Shown: positions 1-8,667, counted from the first letter of the stretch. The stretch is DNA of 64,000 nucleotides from Rhodoferax sp. (GCA_024236015.1 JACKLK010000006.1:248001-312000); one strand, 5' to 3'. The notes: generated from the sequence alone by a model not told the origin. Numbers and translations: made by a program.

Positions 1-38
1 CACTGCTGCGGCGCGCCGGTGCCCTGCACGGAGGTGCC

Positions 39-740
39 ATGGCCGGTGAGTCCACCCTCGATGCGTCGGAGCCGTTGACCGACACCGCCATCCAGATCCT
101 CGACGTGGCCGAGCGCCTGTTTGCCAGCAACGGCATCGACAAGGTGTCCTTGCGCGAGATCGTGCGTGCCAGCGGCCAGGCCAACCTGTCGGCGGCGCAC
201 TACCATTTCGGCTCGCGTGAAGCCCTGATCGGTGCCTTGCTGGCGCGCCGCATCCGCACCATCAACGTGATTCGCCACCGGCGCATGGACGAACTCGAAG
301 CCGCCGGCCTGGGGGGCGACGTGTATGCCATTGCATCGACCTCCGTCAGCGTGCTGGGCGACGTCGTCAAGGACATGCCCTGGGGGCCGGACTACGTGCG
401 TGTGGTCGCGCAGGCCTTGTTCAGCCACAACCGCGATGTCTGGCGGCACCTGGATCCCGCCACCATGAGCGGCCATACGCGGGTGCGCGACATGTTGCGC
501 CGCGCGCTGCCGGGCCTGTCACCGCGCGCGTTCAAGGACCGCATCTGGATGCTCAACAACCATGCGACCTACGGCATCGCGCGCTGGGTACAGACGCATG
601 GCCCGGTCACCCCGGCCAACAGCCGGCGGTTTGCGGCCATGATTCGGCATACCTCCGACTTCCTGGCGGCGGGCATGGGCGCGCCGGTGGGCAATCCCGG
701 TCACGAGCACGGCGGGTTGCGCGCCGGACCGAGCGCATGA
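39..740 (+). CDS. TetR/AcrR-family transcriptional regulator
   Basis: The 233-residue protein has the TetR plan: an N-terminal helix-turn-helix at about residues 36-58 (VSLREIV, then AHYHFGSREAL, the usual recognition-helix signature) and a long helical, poorly conserved C-terminal ligand and dimer domain. Family members are one-component repressors whose DNA binding is released by a small ligand. The start is supported by GGAGG at 30-34. It lies upstream of and on the same strand as a Bug binding protein and an SDR dehydrogenase, so local control of these is plausible, but no operator was identified here. The ligand cannot be told from the sequence. Confidence 0.9.
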   Translation: MAGESTLDASEPLTDTAIQILDVAERLFASNGIDKVSLREIVRASGQANLSAAHYHFGSREALIGALLARRIRTINVIRHRRMDELEAAGLGGDVYAIASTSVSVLGDVVKDMPWGPDYVRVVAQALFSHNRDVWRHLDPATMSGHTRVRDMLRRALPGLSPRAFKDRIWMLNNHATYGIARWVQTHGPVTPANSRRFAAMIRHTSDFLAAGMGAPVGNPGHEHGGLRAGPSA

Positions 741-854
741 ATCCCGGAAATACCGTCGCCATGGCGCAGGCGAACGGTCGACGTGCCGCTGGAGGCACGC
801 CATGCCAGAGCGCCAGTCGTTGTTGATCCACAGATCCATCCACAGGAGACACCC

Positions 855-1832
855 ATGTTGAAGAGAACCCTGCTTGCCGTCACCCTTGCCCTGCCTGTCG
901 CTTTCGCGTCGGGCGCGGCCCTTGCCGAATGGCCGGAGAAGCCGGTCAAGGTGATTGTTCCGGGCGGAGCCGGCAGCGGCACCGACACGGCGGCACGCCT
1001 GGTGACCGACGCCTTGACCAAGGCCTTCGGTCAACCGTTCATCGTCGAGAACAAGCCCGGTGCCAACGGCATGATCGGTACCGACGAGGCCGCGAAGGCG
1101 GCCCGTGACGGTTATACGTTGTTGTTCACCTATGCCGCCGCGCAGGTGGTGAACCAGTCGCTGTACGCCAACGTCAAGTACGACGGAGGCAAGGACTTTT
1201 CGGCGATCGCGCAGGTTGGTGCCGGCGGCAACATGCTCGTGGTGCCGAACGACCTGCCGGTCAATGACCTCAAGGAGTTCATCGCCTACGTCAAGTCGAA
1301 GCCCGCCAACAGCCTCTCGTATGGTTCGTGGGGCAACGGCTCGGGCGGGCATCTGAGCATGGAAGCGCTCAAGCAGCAGACCGGGCTGCAGATCCAGCAT
1401 GTTCCGTACAAGAATCCCGCGGCGGTCAACACCGACCTGATCGGCGGCCAGATACCGGTGGCATTCACCTCCATGGGCTCGGCCTTGCCACTGGTGCTCG
1501 GCGGCAAGATGAAGGCGATCGCGATCAGCGGGCCGTATCGGGTGCCGCAGATTCCCCATGTGCGCACGATGACGGAGCAGGGCGTCAAGTTCGACCTGGT
1601 CGCGTGGTACGGCATGTTTGCGCCGGCCGGCACGCCCAAGCCCATCATCGACAAGGTCAACAAGGAGGTCGTCCGGCAACTGACGGAACCGGAGTCGCGT
1701 GAACGCTTCGTCAAGGCCCTGGGATTGTCCGAAATGCCGATCAAGACACCCGAGCAGTTCGGCCAGACCGTCAAGGACGACATCCGCGAATGGGGTGCCA
1801 TCGTGAAGTCGGCCAATATCAGGATCGACTGA
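855..1832 (+). CDS. Bug-family (TctC-type) periplasmic substrate-binding protein
   Basis: This 325-residue exported protein has a signal peptide ending at about residue 24 (ASGAALA before EWPEKPV). The mature part shows Bug/TctC hallmarks: a start of the WPEKPVKVIVP type, then GGAGSGTD, then VENKPGANG and GTDEAAKA. Bug proteins bind carboxylates or related small metabolites in the periplasm, either for TctAB-type transporters or as sensors. No TctA or TctB membrane partner is nearby, so it looks like an orphan receptor, as is common in Bordetella-like genomes. I chose the ATG at 855 because AGGAG lies at 844-848 and the signal peptide starts there; an upstream in-frame start at 783 would spoil the signal peptide. 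The SDR gene follows after 4 bases. Ligand unknown. Confidence 0.93.
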   Translation: MLKRTLLAVTLALPVAFASGAALAEWPEKPVKVIVPGGAGSGTDTAARLVTDALTKAFGQPFIVENKPGANGMIGTDEAAKAARDGYTLLFTYAAAQVVNQSLYANVKYDGGKDFSAIAQVGAGGNMLVVPNDLPVNDLKEFIAYVKSKPANSLSYGSWGNGSGGHLSMEALKQQTGLQIQHVPYKNPAAVNTDLIGGQIPVAFTSMGSALPLVLGGKMKAIAISGPYRVPQIPHVRTMTEQGVKFDLVAWYGMFAPAGTPKPIIDKVNKEVVRQLTEPESRERFVKALGLSEMPIKTPEQFGQTVKDDIREWGAIVKSANIRID

Positions 1833-1836
1833 CGCA

Positions 1837-2577
1837 ATGCCTGCCGACGCAGGGACACGGGCGCTGCACGGCAAGGTTGCCGTGGTCACGGGTGCGGGTC
1901 GTGGCATCGGCCGTGCCATCGCACAGACCTATGCGGCCGCAGGCGCGGCGGTCGTCTGCAGCGCGCGCAACGCGGACGACATCGCGCACACCGTCGCGCT
2001 GATCGCCGCCGCCGGCGGTACGGCGACGGCCTGCGCGGCCGACGTCGTCGACCTGGCCGCCATGCAGGCCTTGTTGGCCCACGCTGCCGAGACCCATGGC
2101 GGCGTCGATATCGTGGTTGCCAATGCGGGCGTCAACGGCCAGCATTGCACGGTGCAGGAGGCGGATCCGGCCGATTGGGCCCGCACGATACAGGTCAACC
2201 TGATCGGCGCCTTTCATACCGCCCAGGCTGCGATCCCCCACCTGCGCGCGCGCGGCAGCGGCAAGATCATCCTGGTCGGTTCGGGCATGCGCAAGGGCGC
2301 ACAAGCCGGGCGGAGTTCGTATGCCGTGTCCAAGGCCGGACTGTGGAAACTCACCGAGATCCTGGCGGTCGAATTGCAGCCATACAACATCAGCGTGAAC
2401 GAACTGATTCCGGGCCCGGTCAAGACGGCCATGACCGCATTCGGCGCTCGGCCTGTTCCCGCCGGCGAATGGGTCAAGGAGCCGGACGATCTGGTACCGC
2501 TGGCCCTGTTCATGGCCACGCAACCCGACATCGGGCCCACGGCGCAGAGTTTCAGCCTGATGCGGCGCGCCGGCTGA
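1837..2577 (+). CDS. SDR-family NAD(P)-dependent oxidoreductase
   Basis: A classical short-chain dehydrogenase/reductase of 246 residues. The nucleotide-binding motif TGAGRGIG is at residues 18-25, NAG is at about 93-96, the catalytic Ser is at about 149 (VGSGM), and the YxxxK pair is Tyr162 and Lys166 (SYAVSKAG). Family members oxidise or reduce alcohols and ketones with NAD(P)(H), and many FabG-like members look the same, so the substrate is open. It starts 4 bases after the Bug binding protein and is probably cotranscribed with it, which suggests a shared small-molecule catabolic route. The C-terminus faces hemH across a 48-base gap. Confidence 0.92.
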   Translation: MPADAGTRALHGKVAVVTGAGRGIGRAIAQTYAAAGAAVVCSARNADDIAHTVALIAAAGGTATACAADVVDLAAMQALLAHAAETHGGVDIVVANAGVNGQHCTVQEADPADWARTIQVNLIGAFHTAQAAIPHLRARGSGKIILVGSGMRKGAQAGRSSYAVSKAGLWKLTEILAVELQPYNISVNELIPGPVKTAMTAFGARPVPAGEWVKEPDDLVPLALFMATQPDIGPTAQSFSLMRRAG

Positions 2578-2625
2578 CGCACTGCAGCGGGCCGGTGGCA
2601 TCGGTTGCGGCTGCGCGGTTGCCCG

Positions 2626-3726
2626 TTACCGTGTCGCGCCGAGTTTCAGGGCGCGTGCGCGGCTGTCCTGGAGCGCCTGTGTGTCTGCGGCCGGCGTGGT
2701 TGGCCATCCCTGCATCTGTTGCATGGCGAGTGTGCACAAGGCGTTGATCCACTCCGGCTGGTCGTTCAGGCAGGTGATGTAGTGGAACTCCTTGCCGCCG
2801 GCACCCAGGAAGGCGGCCCTGGCCTCGATCGCGATCTCCTCCAGGGTTTCCAGGCAGTCGCTGGTGAAGCCGGGGCAGACCACGTCGACACGCGCGGTGC
2901 CGGCCTTGGCCAGCTGGACCAGCGTGGGTTCGGTATAGGGCTCGAGCCACTTGGCGCGTCCCAGCCGCGACTGGAAGGTCACGATGTAGTCGTCCTTGGC
3001 AAGGCCGAGCCGCTCGGCCAGCAGCCGCGCCGTCTTGTGGCATTCGCAGTGGTAGGGGTCGCCGAGCTCCAGGCTGCGCTGGGGTATGCCGTGGAAACTC
3101 ATGACCAGCTTGTCGCCGCGACCGTGGGTCTGCCATTGGCGGCGGATGTGCTTGGTCAAGGCTTCGATGTAGTCCGGTGCGTCGTGGTAGCGATTGACGA
3201 AACGCAGTTCCGGGATCAGCCGGGTGCGCGCGGCCCAGGCATAGACGGCATCGAACACGCTGGCGGTGGTGGTGGCGGAGTATTGCGGATAGGCCGGAAG
3301 CACCAGCACCCGGGTCACGCCTTCGGCCTTGAGGGCGTCCAGCTGCTCGGCGATCGACGTCTGGCCATACCGCATCGCATGGCGTACCAGCACCGGGTGG
3401 CCGCGTTGCGCCAGCCAGCCCTGCAGCAGCAAGGCCTGCTTCGCGGTCCAGACGCGCAGCGGCGAGCCCTCGTCGCTCCAGATGCTGGCGTATTTGGCCG
3501 CTGACTTGGCGGGACGAAAACGCAGGATGACGCCATGCAGGATGAGCCACCACAACACACGCGGTATTTCCACCACCCGCGGATCGCCGAGAAACTCGGC
3601 CAGATAGCGGCGGACTGCCGGTGTCGTCGGCGTGTCGGGAGTCCCCAGGTTGCAGTACAGGATGGCGCAACGCGCCGGCTGTCCGTGGGTGTAGGGGGGT
3701 TCGGCCTGGAAGCGGGGTGTGGTCAT
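2626..3726 (-). CDS. hemH: ferrochelatase
   Basis: HemH inserts Fe(II) into protoporphyrin IX in the last step of protoheme synthesis. The 366-residue product shows the family signatures: NLGTPD near the N-terminus, the active-site His at about 212 in SFHGIPQ, and PGFTSDCLETLEEI with the conserved Glu. YHCECHKTA is typical of proteobacterial enzymes. The ATG at 3726 gives the MTTPRF start; a longer frame upstream runs antisense through the neighbouring HAD gene and is a shadow. The gene diverges from that HAD phosphatase, with only 19 bases between the two chosen start codons, so the promoters must overlap or sit inside the neighbouring genes. Confidence 0.96.
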   Translation of the reverse strand: MTTPRFQAEPPYTHGQPARCAILYCNLGTPDTPTTPAVRRYLAEFLGDPRVVEIPRVLWWLILHGVILRFRPAKSAAKYASIWSDEGSPLRVWTAKQALLLQGWLAQRGHPVLVRHAMRYGQTSIAEQLDALKAEGVTRVLVLPAYPQYSATTTASVFDAVYAWAARTRLIPELRFVNRYHDAPDYIEALTKHIRRQWQTHGRGDKLVMSFHGIPQRSLELGDPYHCECHKTARLLAERLGLAKDDYIVTFQSRLGRAKWLEPYTEPTLVQLAKAGTARVDVVCPGFTSDCLETLEEIAIEARAAFLGAGGKEFHYITCLNDQPEWINALCTLAMQQMQGWPTTPAADTQALQDSRARALKLGATR

Positions 3727-3745
3727 GCTGTATTCTCCCGCAGCT

Positions 3746-4447
3746 ATGCTGGACCTATCGCGCATCAAGGCCATTGGCCTGGACCTGGACGACACCTTGT
3801 GGCCGATCTGGCCGGTCATCACCCGTGCCGAGGCACAGATGCTGGAGTTCCTGCAGCCGCGGGCGCCGGGCGCGGCTGCCGTGTTTGCCGACCCGGTGCG
3901 CCGCCAGGCCGTGCGTGCCCAGGTGGTGCGCGACAACCCGGACCTGAGCCACAACATGAGCGTGTTGCGTCTGGAGAGCATCCGGTCCGCGTTGCGGGAC
4001 AACGGCGAGGACGTGGCGCTGGCCGAGGCGGCATTCGACGTCTTTTTCGAGTGCCGCATGCAGGTCCGGCTGTACGACGATGCGCTGCCGGCACTGGCCC
4101 GCCTGGCCGCGCGGTATCCCATCGTCGCCGTCTCCAATGGCAATGCCGACATCCACCGGGTCGGCATCGGCCGACATTTCGCCGCCAACATGAGCGCCCA
4201 TGTCTTCGGCGTCGGCAAACCCGACGTGCGCATCTTCCATGCGGCGGCCCGGGCCGCCGGTGTCGCCCCCCACGAGGTGCTGCATGTCGGCGACGATCCG
4301 GAACTCGATGTGCTGGGCGGGCTGGGTGCCGGCATGCAGACGGTCTGGGTCAACCGCGGTGGACATGCATGGCAACATGCGCAGCAACCCCACGCCAGCG
4401 TGACGGATCTGCAGCAGCTGTGCGAACTGCTGGCACGGTCGGACTGA
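3746..4447 (+). CDS. HAD-superfamily phosphatase/hydrolase
   Basis: A 233-residue HAD hydrolase with an N-terminal motif I of the DxDxT type (D13, D15, T17 in GLDLDDTLW), motif II VSNGN, and the acidic motif IV HVGDDPELD. The cap between motifs I and II is helical (class I, YjjG-like). Such enzymes hydrolyse phosphate esters through an aspartyl-phosphate intermediate; the substrate is not predictable. I prefer the ATG at 3746. Earlier in-frame GTG and ATG codons at 3719 and 3725 would overlap the hemH start. A TATTCT hexamer at 3731-3736 with no visible Shine-Dalgarno sequence leaves only a very short leader. Confidence 0.85.
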   Translation: MLDLSRIKAIGLDLDDTLWPIWPVITRAEAQMLEFLQPRAPGAAAVFADPVRRQAVRAQVVRDNPDLSHNMSVLRLESIRSALRDNGEDVALAEAAFDVFFECRMQVRLYDDALPALARLAARYPIVAVSNGNADIHRVGIGRHFAANMSAHVFGVGKPDVRIFHAAARAAGVAPHEVLHVGDDPELDVLGGLGAGMQTVWVNRGGHAWQHAQQPHASVTDLQQLCELLARSD

Positions 4448-4547
4448 AGGCCGGGTGTCACGGGACGGTCACGCAACCGTCGCACAATCGGGAGTCCCTG
4501 CCGTGCATGCCCTGCCGGCTCCCTTGCCTTGGCCTGATAGCCCGACC

Positions 4548-5540
4548 ATGAAACGACATTTCCTGAAACAGACCCTTCGCCTGGCCGCCGTGTGTGCCGG
4601 CCTGGCCATGTCCACCGGCCCGGCGGCAGCACAGACACCGCCGGCCTGGCCGGAACGCTCGGTGCGCCTTGTCGTGCCCTTCGCGCCGGGCGCGGGCACC
4701 GACGCCATGGGGCGCCTGGTGGCGCAGAAACTCGGCGAGGAGCTCGGCGCCCACTTCGTTGTCGAGAACCGCGCCGGGGCGTCGGGTGCGATCGGCACCC
4801 AGCATGTTGCGCAACAACCGGCGGACGGCTACACGCTGTTGCTGGTCGCCTCGCCGTTCACCACCGTGGCGGCGTCGCTGCCCAGTGCCGGCTACGACCC
4901 GCTGCGCCAGTTCGTCCCGGTGGGCATGATCGCCACCGGACCCCTGGTCTGGGCCACCAACCAGAAATTGCCGGCCAACAACATGCGCGAACTGGTGGCG
5001 CTGGCCAAGCGTCGACCCGGCGTGCTGAACTACGGCTCGGCGGGCGCCGGCGGCGTCAATCACCTGGTGCTGGAACTGCTCAAGGCGCGCACCGGGACGT
5101 TCATCACCCATATCCCGTACCGCGGCGTGGCGCCGGCGACGCTGGACATGTTGTCCGACCAGGTGCAACTGGTCACCGGCACCATTCCGGCCCTGTTGCC
5201 GTTCATCAGGGACGGGCGGGTCCGGCCGCTGGCGGTCACCAGTGCGAAGCGGTCGCCGGCCTTGCCCGACGTGCCCAGCATGGCCGAGTCGGGCCTGGCC
5301 GGCATCGACGTGGTGAACTATTTCGCGATCATGGCGCCGGCCGGCACGCCGGCCGGCGTGGTCGACAAGCTCAATGCCGCGATCAACCGCATCGTCGCCA
5401 TGCCCGATGTGGTGGCGCGTTTCAGGAACGATGCCGTGGACCCCGCGCCCGGCTCGCCGGCCCTGCTCGGCGCGTTCATCGAGGCCGACTACCGCGCCTG
5501 GCGCAACGTGGTCACGACGCAGAAGCTGGTGATCGAATGA
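4548..5540 (+). CDS. Bug-family (TctC-type) periplasmic substrate-binding protein, second copy
   Basis: A 330-residue exported protein with a signal peptide ending near residue 28 (GPAAA before QTPPAWPER). The mature domain has the same Bug signatures as the copy at 855-1832: WPERSVRLVVPF, APGAGTDAMGR, VENRAGASG and IGTQHVA. The two are clearly diverged and are not a recent duplication. No TctAB permease is nearby, and ligand and partner are unknown. I chose the ATG at 4548 because it begins the signal peptide; the in-frame extension upstream has none. The 3' end overlaps the convergent hpnE reading frame by 29 bases. Confidence 0.92.
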   Translation: MKRHFLKQTLRLAAVCAGLAMSTGPAAAQTPPAWPERSVRLVVPFAPGAGTDAMGRLVAQKLGEELGAHFVVENRAGASGAIGTQHVAQQPADGYTLLLVASPFTTVAASLPSAGYDPLRQFVPVGMIATGPLVWATNQKLPANNMRELVALAKRRPGVLNYGSAGAGGVNHLVLELLKARTGTFITHIPYRGVAPATLDMLSDQVQLVTGTIPALLPFIRDGRVRPLAVTSAKRSPALPDVPSMAESGLAGIDVVNYFAIMAPAGTPAGVVDKLNAAINRIVAMPDVVARFRNDAVDPAPGSPALLGAFIEADYRAWRNVVTTQKLVIE

Positions 5541-6852
5541 CGGCGAGCCCGCTGCGTACGGCGCCTTCGAGCGTCGACGGGTAAGGCCCCTGCACATAGT
5601 CGCCGCAGGCCAGCAGGCCGGGGGCGATGTCCGGTGCCGGTCGCTGCAGGCCTGGCGTGCAGGCCAGCGTGGCGCGTTTCTCGATCACGGTTCCGACCGG
5701 CTGCAGCTGCAAGCCGAGTTGCAGCCGCGCCTGGTGCATCACCTGTGCCTGCAGCGCGTCGCGATCGCCGGTGCAGGCGCTGACGACAAAGGCCAGCAGG
5801 CCGTTGGGCCCCCCGAGTTGCCCGCGATCGAAGACGAATTGCGCCGGCAGGGGGGCGGCGGCGGTCGCGGTGCTGCGCAACGCGAGCATGGGCCGCGCGA
5901 GCCTGGCGCCGTCGGCCCATGCGTACACGGTGCCGATGGCCGCATGGGGCAACGCGGCAGCCGCGTCGCTCCAATGCCCCATGGCCTGCTGCTGCGGCGG
6001 GGCCACATGGGGCAGGCTGGCGCGCACGACATGGACCGCATCGTGTGCGCCGGTGGCCAGGATCACCCGCTCGAACGGTGCGCCGTCGACGATCCAGTGT
6101 CGTCCGTCGTGTGCCAGCTGCCGGATGCGCACACCCGGGTGCAGCCGCGCGCCGCCCTGCACCAGGCAACGGGCGGCCGCGTCGGGAAACAGCGCGGACA
6201 GGTCGGTGCGCGGCAGCAGCAGGTTGGAGCCGTGGCGCGGGCCGAACATCGCGTCGCGCATCACCCGCAGAAACACCGGGGCACTGGATTCGGCCGCCAC
6301 GGTGTTGAGCGCCGACACGCACAAGGGCTCGATCAGTTCGTCCATCACGCGTGCCGGCAGGCCCTGGCACAGCTGCGCGACCGACCAGTGGGGCGGACAC
6401 TGGAAGCGGGACCATTGCCAGCGCAGCGCGATACGCGCCAGCGCCAGCTTGTCGGCCCAGCGCCAGCCGCGCGCGCCGGCGATGCCAGCCAATGCATCGA
6501 ATGGCGCCGGCCAGCGCGGGAACCGGATGCCGCCGCCATCGGCAAAACGCAGTTCCAGCGGCAGCCGCAGCAGCAAGCGCTCCGGGTCCAGGCCGACCCG
6601 CTGCATCAGTTGCAGGCAGTCGGTGTAGGCGCCGATCAGGATGTGCTGGCCGTTGTCCAGCCGTACGGGTGCTCCGTGCGGGAGTTGCAGGTCCAGCCTG
6701 CGCGCGCGGCCCCCCCAGGTGCGCGCGGCTTCCCACACCGTGACGGCGTGGCCGGCGTCATGGGCGCCGAGCGCCGCCGCCATGCCGGCCCAGCCGCCGC
6801 CGATGACGGCGGTGCGCGGGCGTGCCCCGGGGGCACGGCGGGGCTCAGACAC
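5512..6852 (-). CDS. hpnE: hydroxysqualene dehydroxylase HpnE (FAD-dependent)
   Basis: The third enzyme of the HpnCDE route reduces hydroxysqualene to squalene with FAD. The N-terminus carries the dinucleotide-binding fold (AVIGGGWAGMAAALGA) followed by the amine-oxidase-like EAARTWGGRAR segment. The length (446 aa) and the position after hpnD fit. It starts with GTG at 6852, overlapping the hpnD stop by 8 bases, so translational coupling is likely. Phytoene-desaturase-like amine oxidases look similar, but the hpnC-hpnD context makes HpnE the best call. The tail overlaps the convergent Bug gene. Confidence 0.9.
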   Translation of the reverse strand: MSEPRRAPGARPRTAVIGGGWAGMAAALGAHDAGHAVTVWEAARTWGGRARRLDLQLPHGAPVRLDNGQHILIGAYTDCLQLMQRVGLDPERLLLRLPLELRFADGGGIRFPRWPAPFDALAGIAGARGWRWADKLALARIALRWQWSRFQCPPHWSVAQLCQGLPARVMDELIEPLCVSALNTVAAESSAPVFLRVMRDAMFGPRHGSNLLLPRTDLSALFPDAAARCLVQGGARLHPGVRIRQLAHDGRHWIVDGAPFERVILATGAHDAVHVVRASLPHVAPPQQQAMGHWSDAAAALPHAAIGTVYAWADGARLARPMLALRSTATAAAPLPAQFVFDRGQLGGPNGLLAFVVSACTGDRDALQAQVMHQARLQLGLQLQPVGTVIEKRATLACTPGLQRPAPDIAPGLLACGDYVQGPYPSTLEGAVRSGLAVIRSPASAS

Positions 6853-7696
6853 GTCCGAGTGCCTGCACCCGCCAGGCCAGCCAGAACTTGCGCAGCGGCG
6901 TCAGGCTGACCCGCTGGTGCAGCACCGTGAAGTCGTCGCGCTCGATCTCGCGCAACAGGGTGCGGTAGATGCTGGCCATCATCAGGCCCGGCTTCTGCGC
7001 GCGCCGATCCGCGTCGGGCAGCAGGGCGAAGGCCTCGTCGTACAGGCCATGGGCCCGTTGGGCCTGAAACTGCATGAGGCGCACGAAACGCTGGCGGAAC
7101 TCCGGTGTCGACTCCCGCTGCAGGATCTGGTGCGCCTTGACGTCGAACGCTTGCAGTTCCTCGACCGGCAGGTAGATGCGCCCGCGCATGGCGTCTTCGC
7201 CCACGTCGCGGATGATGTTGGTCAGCTGCAGCGCGAGCCCGAGCTTGTGCGCATAGGCGGTGGTACCGGGTTCGGTCTGTCCGAAGATGCCGGCCGCCAC
7301 TTCGCCGACGATGCCGGCGACCAGGTGGCAATACCGCTGCAGGCCCGCGAAATCCAGGTAACGTGTCTGCTGCAGGTCCATCTGGCAACCTTCGATGACG
7401 GCCAGCAGATGGCGTGGTTCGATGCCGAACCTGCCGGCCAGCGGCATCAGCGCGCGCATGACCGGATGGCTGGGCTGGCCGGCAAAGGCCTGCGCCACCT
7501 CGGTCTGCCACCAGGCCAGCTTGGTCGCGGCCACGCCCGGGTCGACCATGTCGTCGACGATGTCGTCGACTTCGCGGCAGAACGCATAGAAGGCGGTGAT
7601 CGCGGCCCGCCGCGGCGGTGGCAGGAACAGGAAGGCGTAATAGAAGCTGCTGCCCGAGGCGGCGGCCTTTTGCTGCACGTAGTCCTGCGGATTCAT
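6845..7696 (-). CDS. hpnD: presqualene diphosphate synthase HpnD
   Basis: A squalene/phytoene-synthase family enzyme of 283 residues that joins two farnesyl diphosphates into presqualene diphosphate. Both aspartate-rich motifs that bind Mg-diphosphate are visible: CREVDDIVDD near residues 37-46 and NIIRDVGED in the second half. FFAFYAFC-type residues precede the first motif. The ATG at 7696 overlaps the hpnC stop in an ATGA junction, and the stop overlaps hpnE, so the three genes form one tight operon. The order and the motif variants separate it from HpnC. Confidence 0.93.
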   Translation of the reverse strand: MNPQDYVQQKAAASGSSFYYAFLFLPPPRRAAITAFYAFCREVDDIVDDMVDPGVAATKLAWWQTEVAQAFAGQPSHPVMRALMPLAGRFGIEPRHLLAVIEGCQMDLQQTRYLDFAGLQRYCHLVAGIVGEVAAGIFGQTEPGTTAYAHKLGLALQLTNIIRDVGEDAMRGRIYLPVEELQAFDVKAHQILQRESTPEFRQRFVRLMQFQAQRAHGLYDEAFALLPDADRRAQKPGLMMASIYRTLLREIERDDFTVLHQRVSLTPLRKFWLAWRVQALGRV

Positions 7697-8574
7697 GGGC
7701 GGGCCTCGCAGCGCGGCAACGGCCGGCAGGCGTTCCACAGCAGCAGCGGAACGTCGCGCTTGCCGATGCGGGGACGCTGGCGCCAGGTCGCATGGTCGAT
7801 GGCGGCGATCTTGTCGAGGATGCGCAGTCCGCCGGCGACCACCAGGCGCAGTTCCCATCCAGCGCGCCCGGGCAGTTGCCGGGCCAGGGGCGCGCCCGCA
7901 AGCATGTGTCGGCGTGCGTCGGCGCAACAGGCCGCCATCATGCGGGTGGCGCGTGCCGACGGCGCATCCGACCGCAACTCGGATTCGGTGACGCCGTGCT
8001 GCTCCATCCGTTGCTGGCTCAGGTACCAGCGTCCGCGCGCGATGTCACGCCGCAGGTCCTGCCAGAAGTTGATCAGTTGCAGGGCGGTGCAGATCTGGTC
8101 GCTGCGCTGCAGCGACTGCGCGTCGTGCACGTCATACAGGTGCAACAGCAGCCGGCCTACCGGATCGGCCGAGCGGGTGCAGTAGTCGAGCACCTGCGCC
8201 TCGTCGCGGTACCGCCGCGCGTCGGCGGTGAAGCGCACGTCCTGCTCGAAGGCGTCGAGCAGCCGTTCCAGCAGCGGCAGCGGCAGGCGGAACGTGCGGA
8301 TCATGGCGGCCAGCGGCCCGAACACGTCGGGCCAGCGGTTCGAACCGGCCGTGCCCCGGCCGGCGCGCCGCAGGTCGTCGCGGTATTGCGCCAGGTTGGC
8401 CAGGCGGCTGGCCGCATCGGCGTCTCCTTCGTCGGCGATGTCGTCGGCCGTGCGTGCAAACCAGTAGATGGCGGCGATCGGCGGCCGCAGCCGTGGCGGA
8501 CACAGCCAGGATGCGACCGGGAAGTTCTCGTAGTGCTCGGACGGGGGCCGATAGGGTTGCAGAACGCTGTTCAC
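7693..8574 (-). CDS. hpnC: hydroxysqualene synthase HpnC
   Basis: HpnC, the second enzyme of the route, converts presqualene diphosphate to hydroxysqualene. The HYENFPVASW segment near the N-terminus is characteristic of HpnC, and the metal-binding motifs are ARTADDIADEGD and NFWQDLRRDIARGR. The start is uncertain. I chose the GTG at 8574 (293 aa). A TTG at 8595 in the same frame would give 300 aa but would place the start inside the divergent efflux promoter. It is the first gene of the hpnC-D-E operon. Its own promoter must lie in or beyond 8575-8667, which is shared with the RND operon. A squalene-hopene cyclase is not in the window. Confidence 0.9.
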   Translation of the reverse strand: MNSVLQPYRPPSEHYENFPVASWLCPPRLRPPIAAIYWFARTADDIADEGDADAASRLANLAQYRDDLRRAGRGTAGSNRWPDVFGPLAAMIRTFRLPLPLLERLLDAFEQDVRFTADARRYRDEAQVLDYCTRSADPVGRLLLHLYDVHDAQSLQRSDQICTALQLINFWQDLRRDIARGRWYLSQQRMEQHGVTESELRSDAPSARATRMMAACCADARRHMLAGAPLARQLPGRAGWELRLVVAGGLRILDKIAAIDHATWRQRPRIGKRDVPLLLWNACRPLPRCEARP

Positions 8575-8588
8575 GCCAGGATTGTCGC

Positions 8589-8617
8589 TTGACAAAACCA
8601 GGCGCAGCCCCTAGATT
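8589..8617 (+). promoter_or_regulatory. sigma70-type promoter for the RND efflux operon
   Basis: A perfect -35 box TTGACA lies at 8589-8594, with a 17-base spacer and a -10-like TAGATT at 8612-8617 (4 of 6 consensus bases). Predicted transcription starts about 8624, roughly 44 bases before the adaptor ATG. It overlaps the 5' end of divergent hpnC and the inverted repeat at 8616-8637. Confidence 0.65.
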
Positions 8618-8637
8618 ACTGACCCATTAGTCATTAA
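8616..8637. promoter_or_regulatory. inverted repeat, probable repressor operator
   Basis: The half-sites are TTACTGAC (8616-8623) and GTCATTAA (8630-8637), separated by 6 bases. They match as an inverted repeat at 7 of 8 positions. The repeat overlaps the -10 box and the predicted start of the efflux promoter, the usual place for a TetR- or MarR-type repressor that responds to pump substrates. No regulator gene is adjacent. Confidence 0.55.
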
Positions 8638-8667
8638 CAGGGTCCGCCACCGTCGGTGCGGGTCACC

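Noticed and set aside
3727..4638. An N-terminal extension of ferrochelatase by about 300 residues
   Set aside because: It is antisense to the HAD gene and lacks any domain; the normal hemH start at 3726 gives the usual length.
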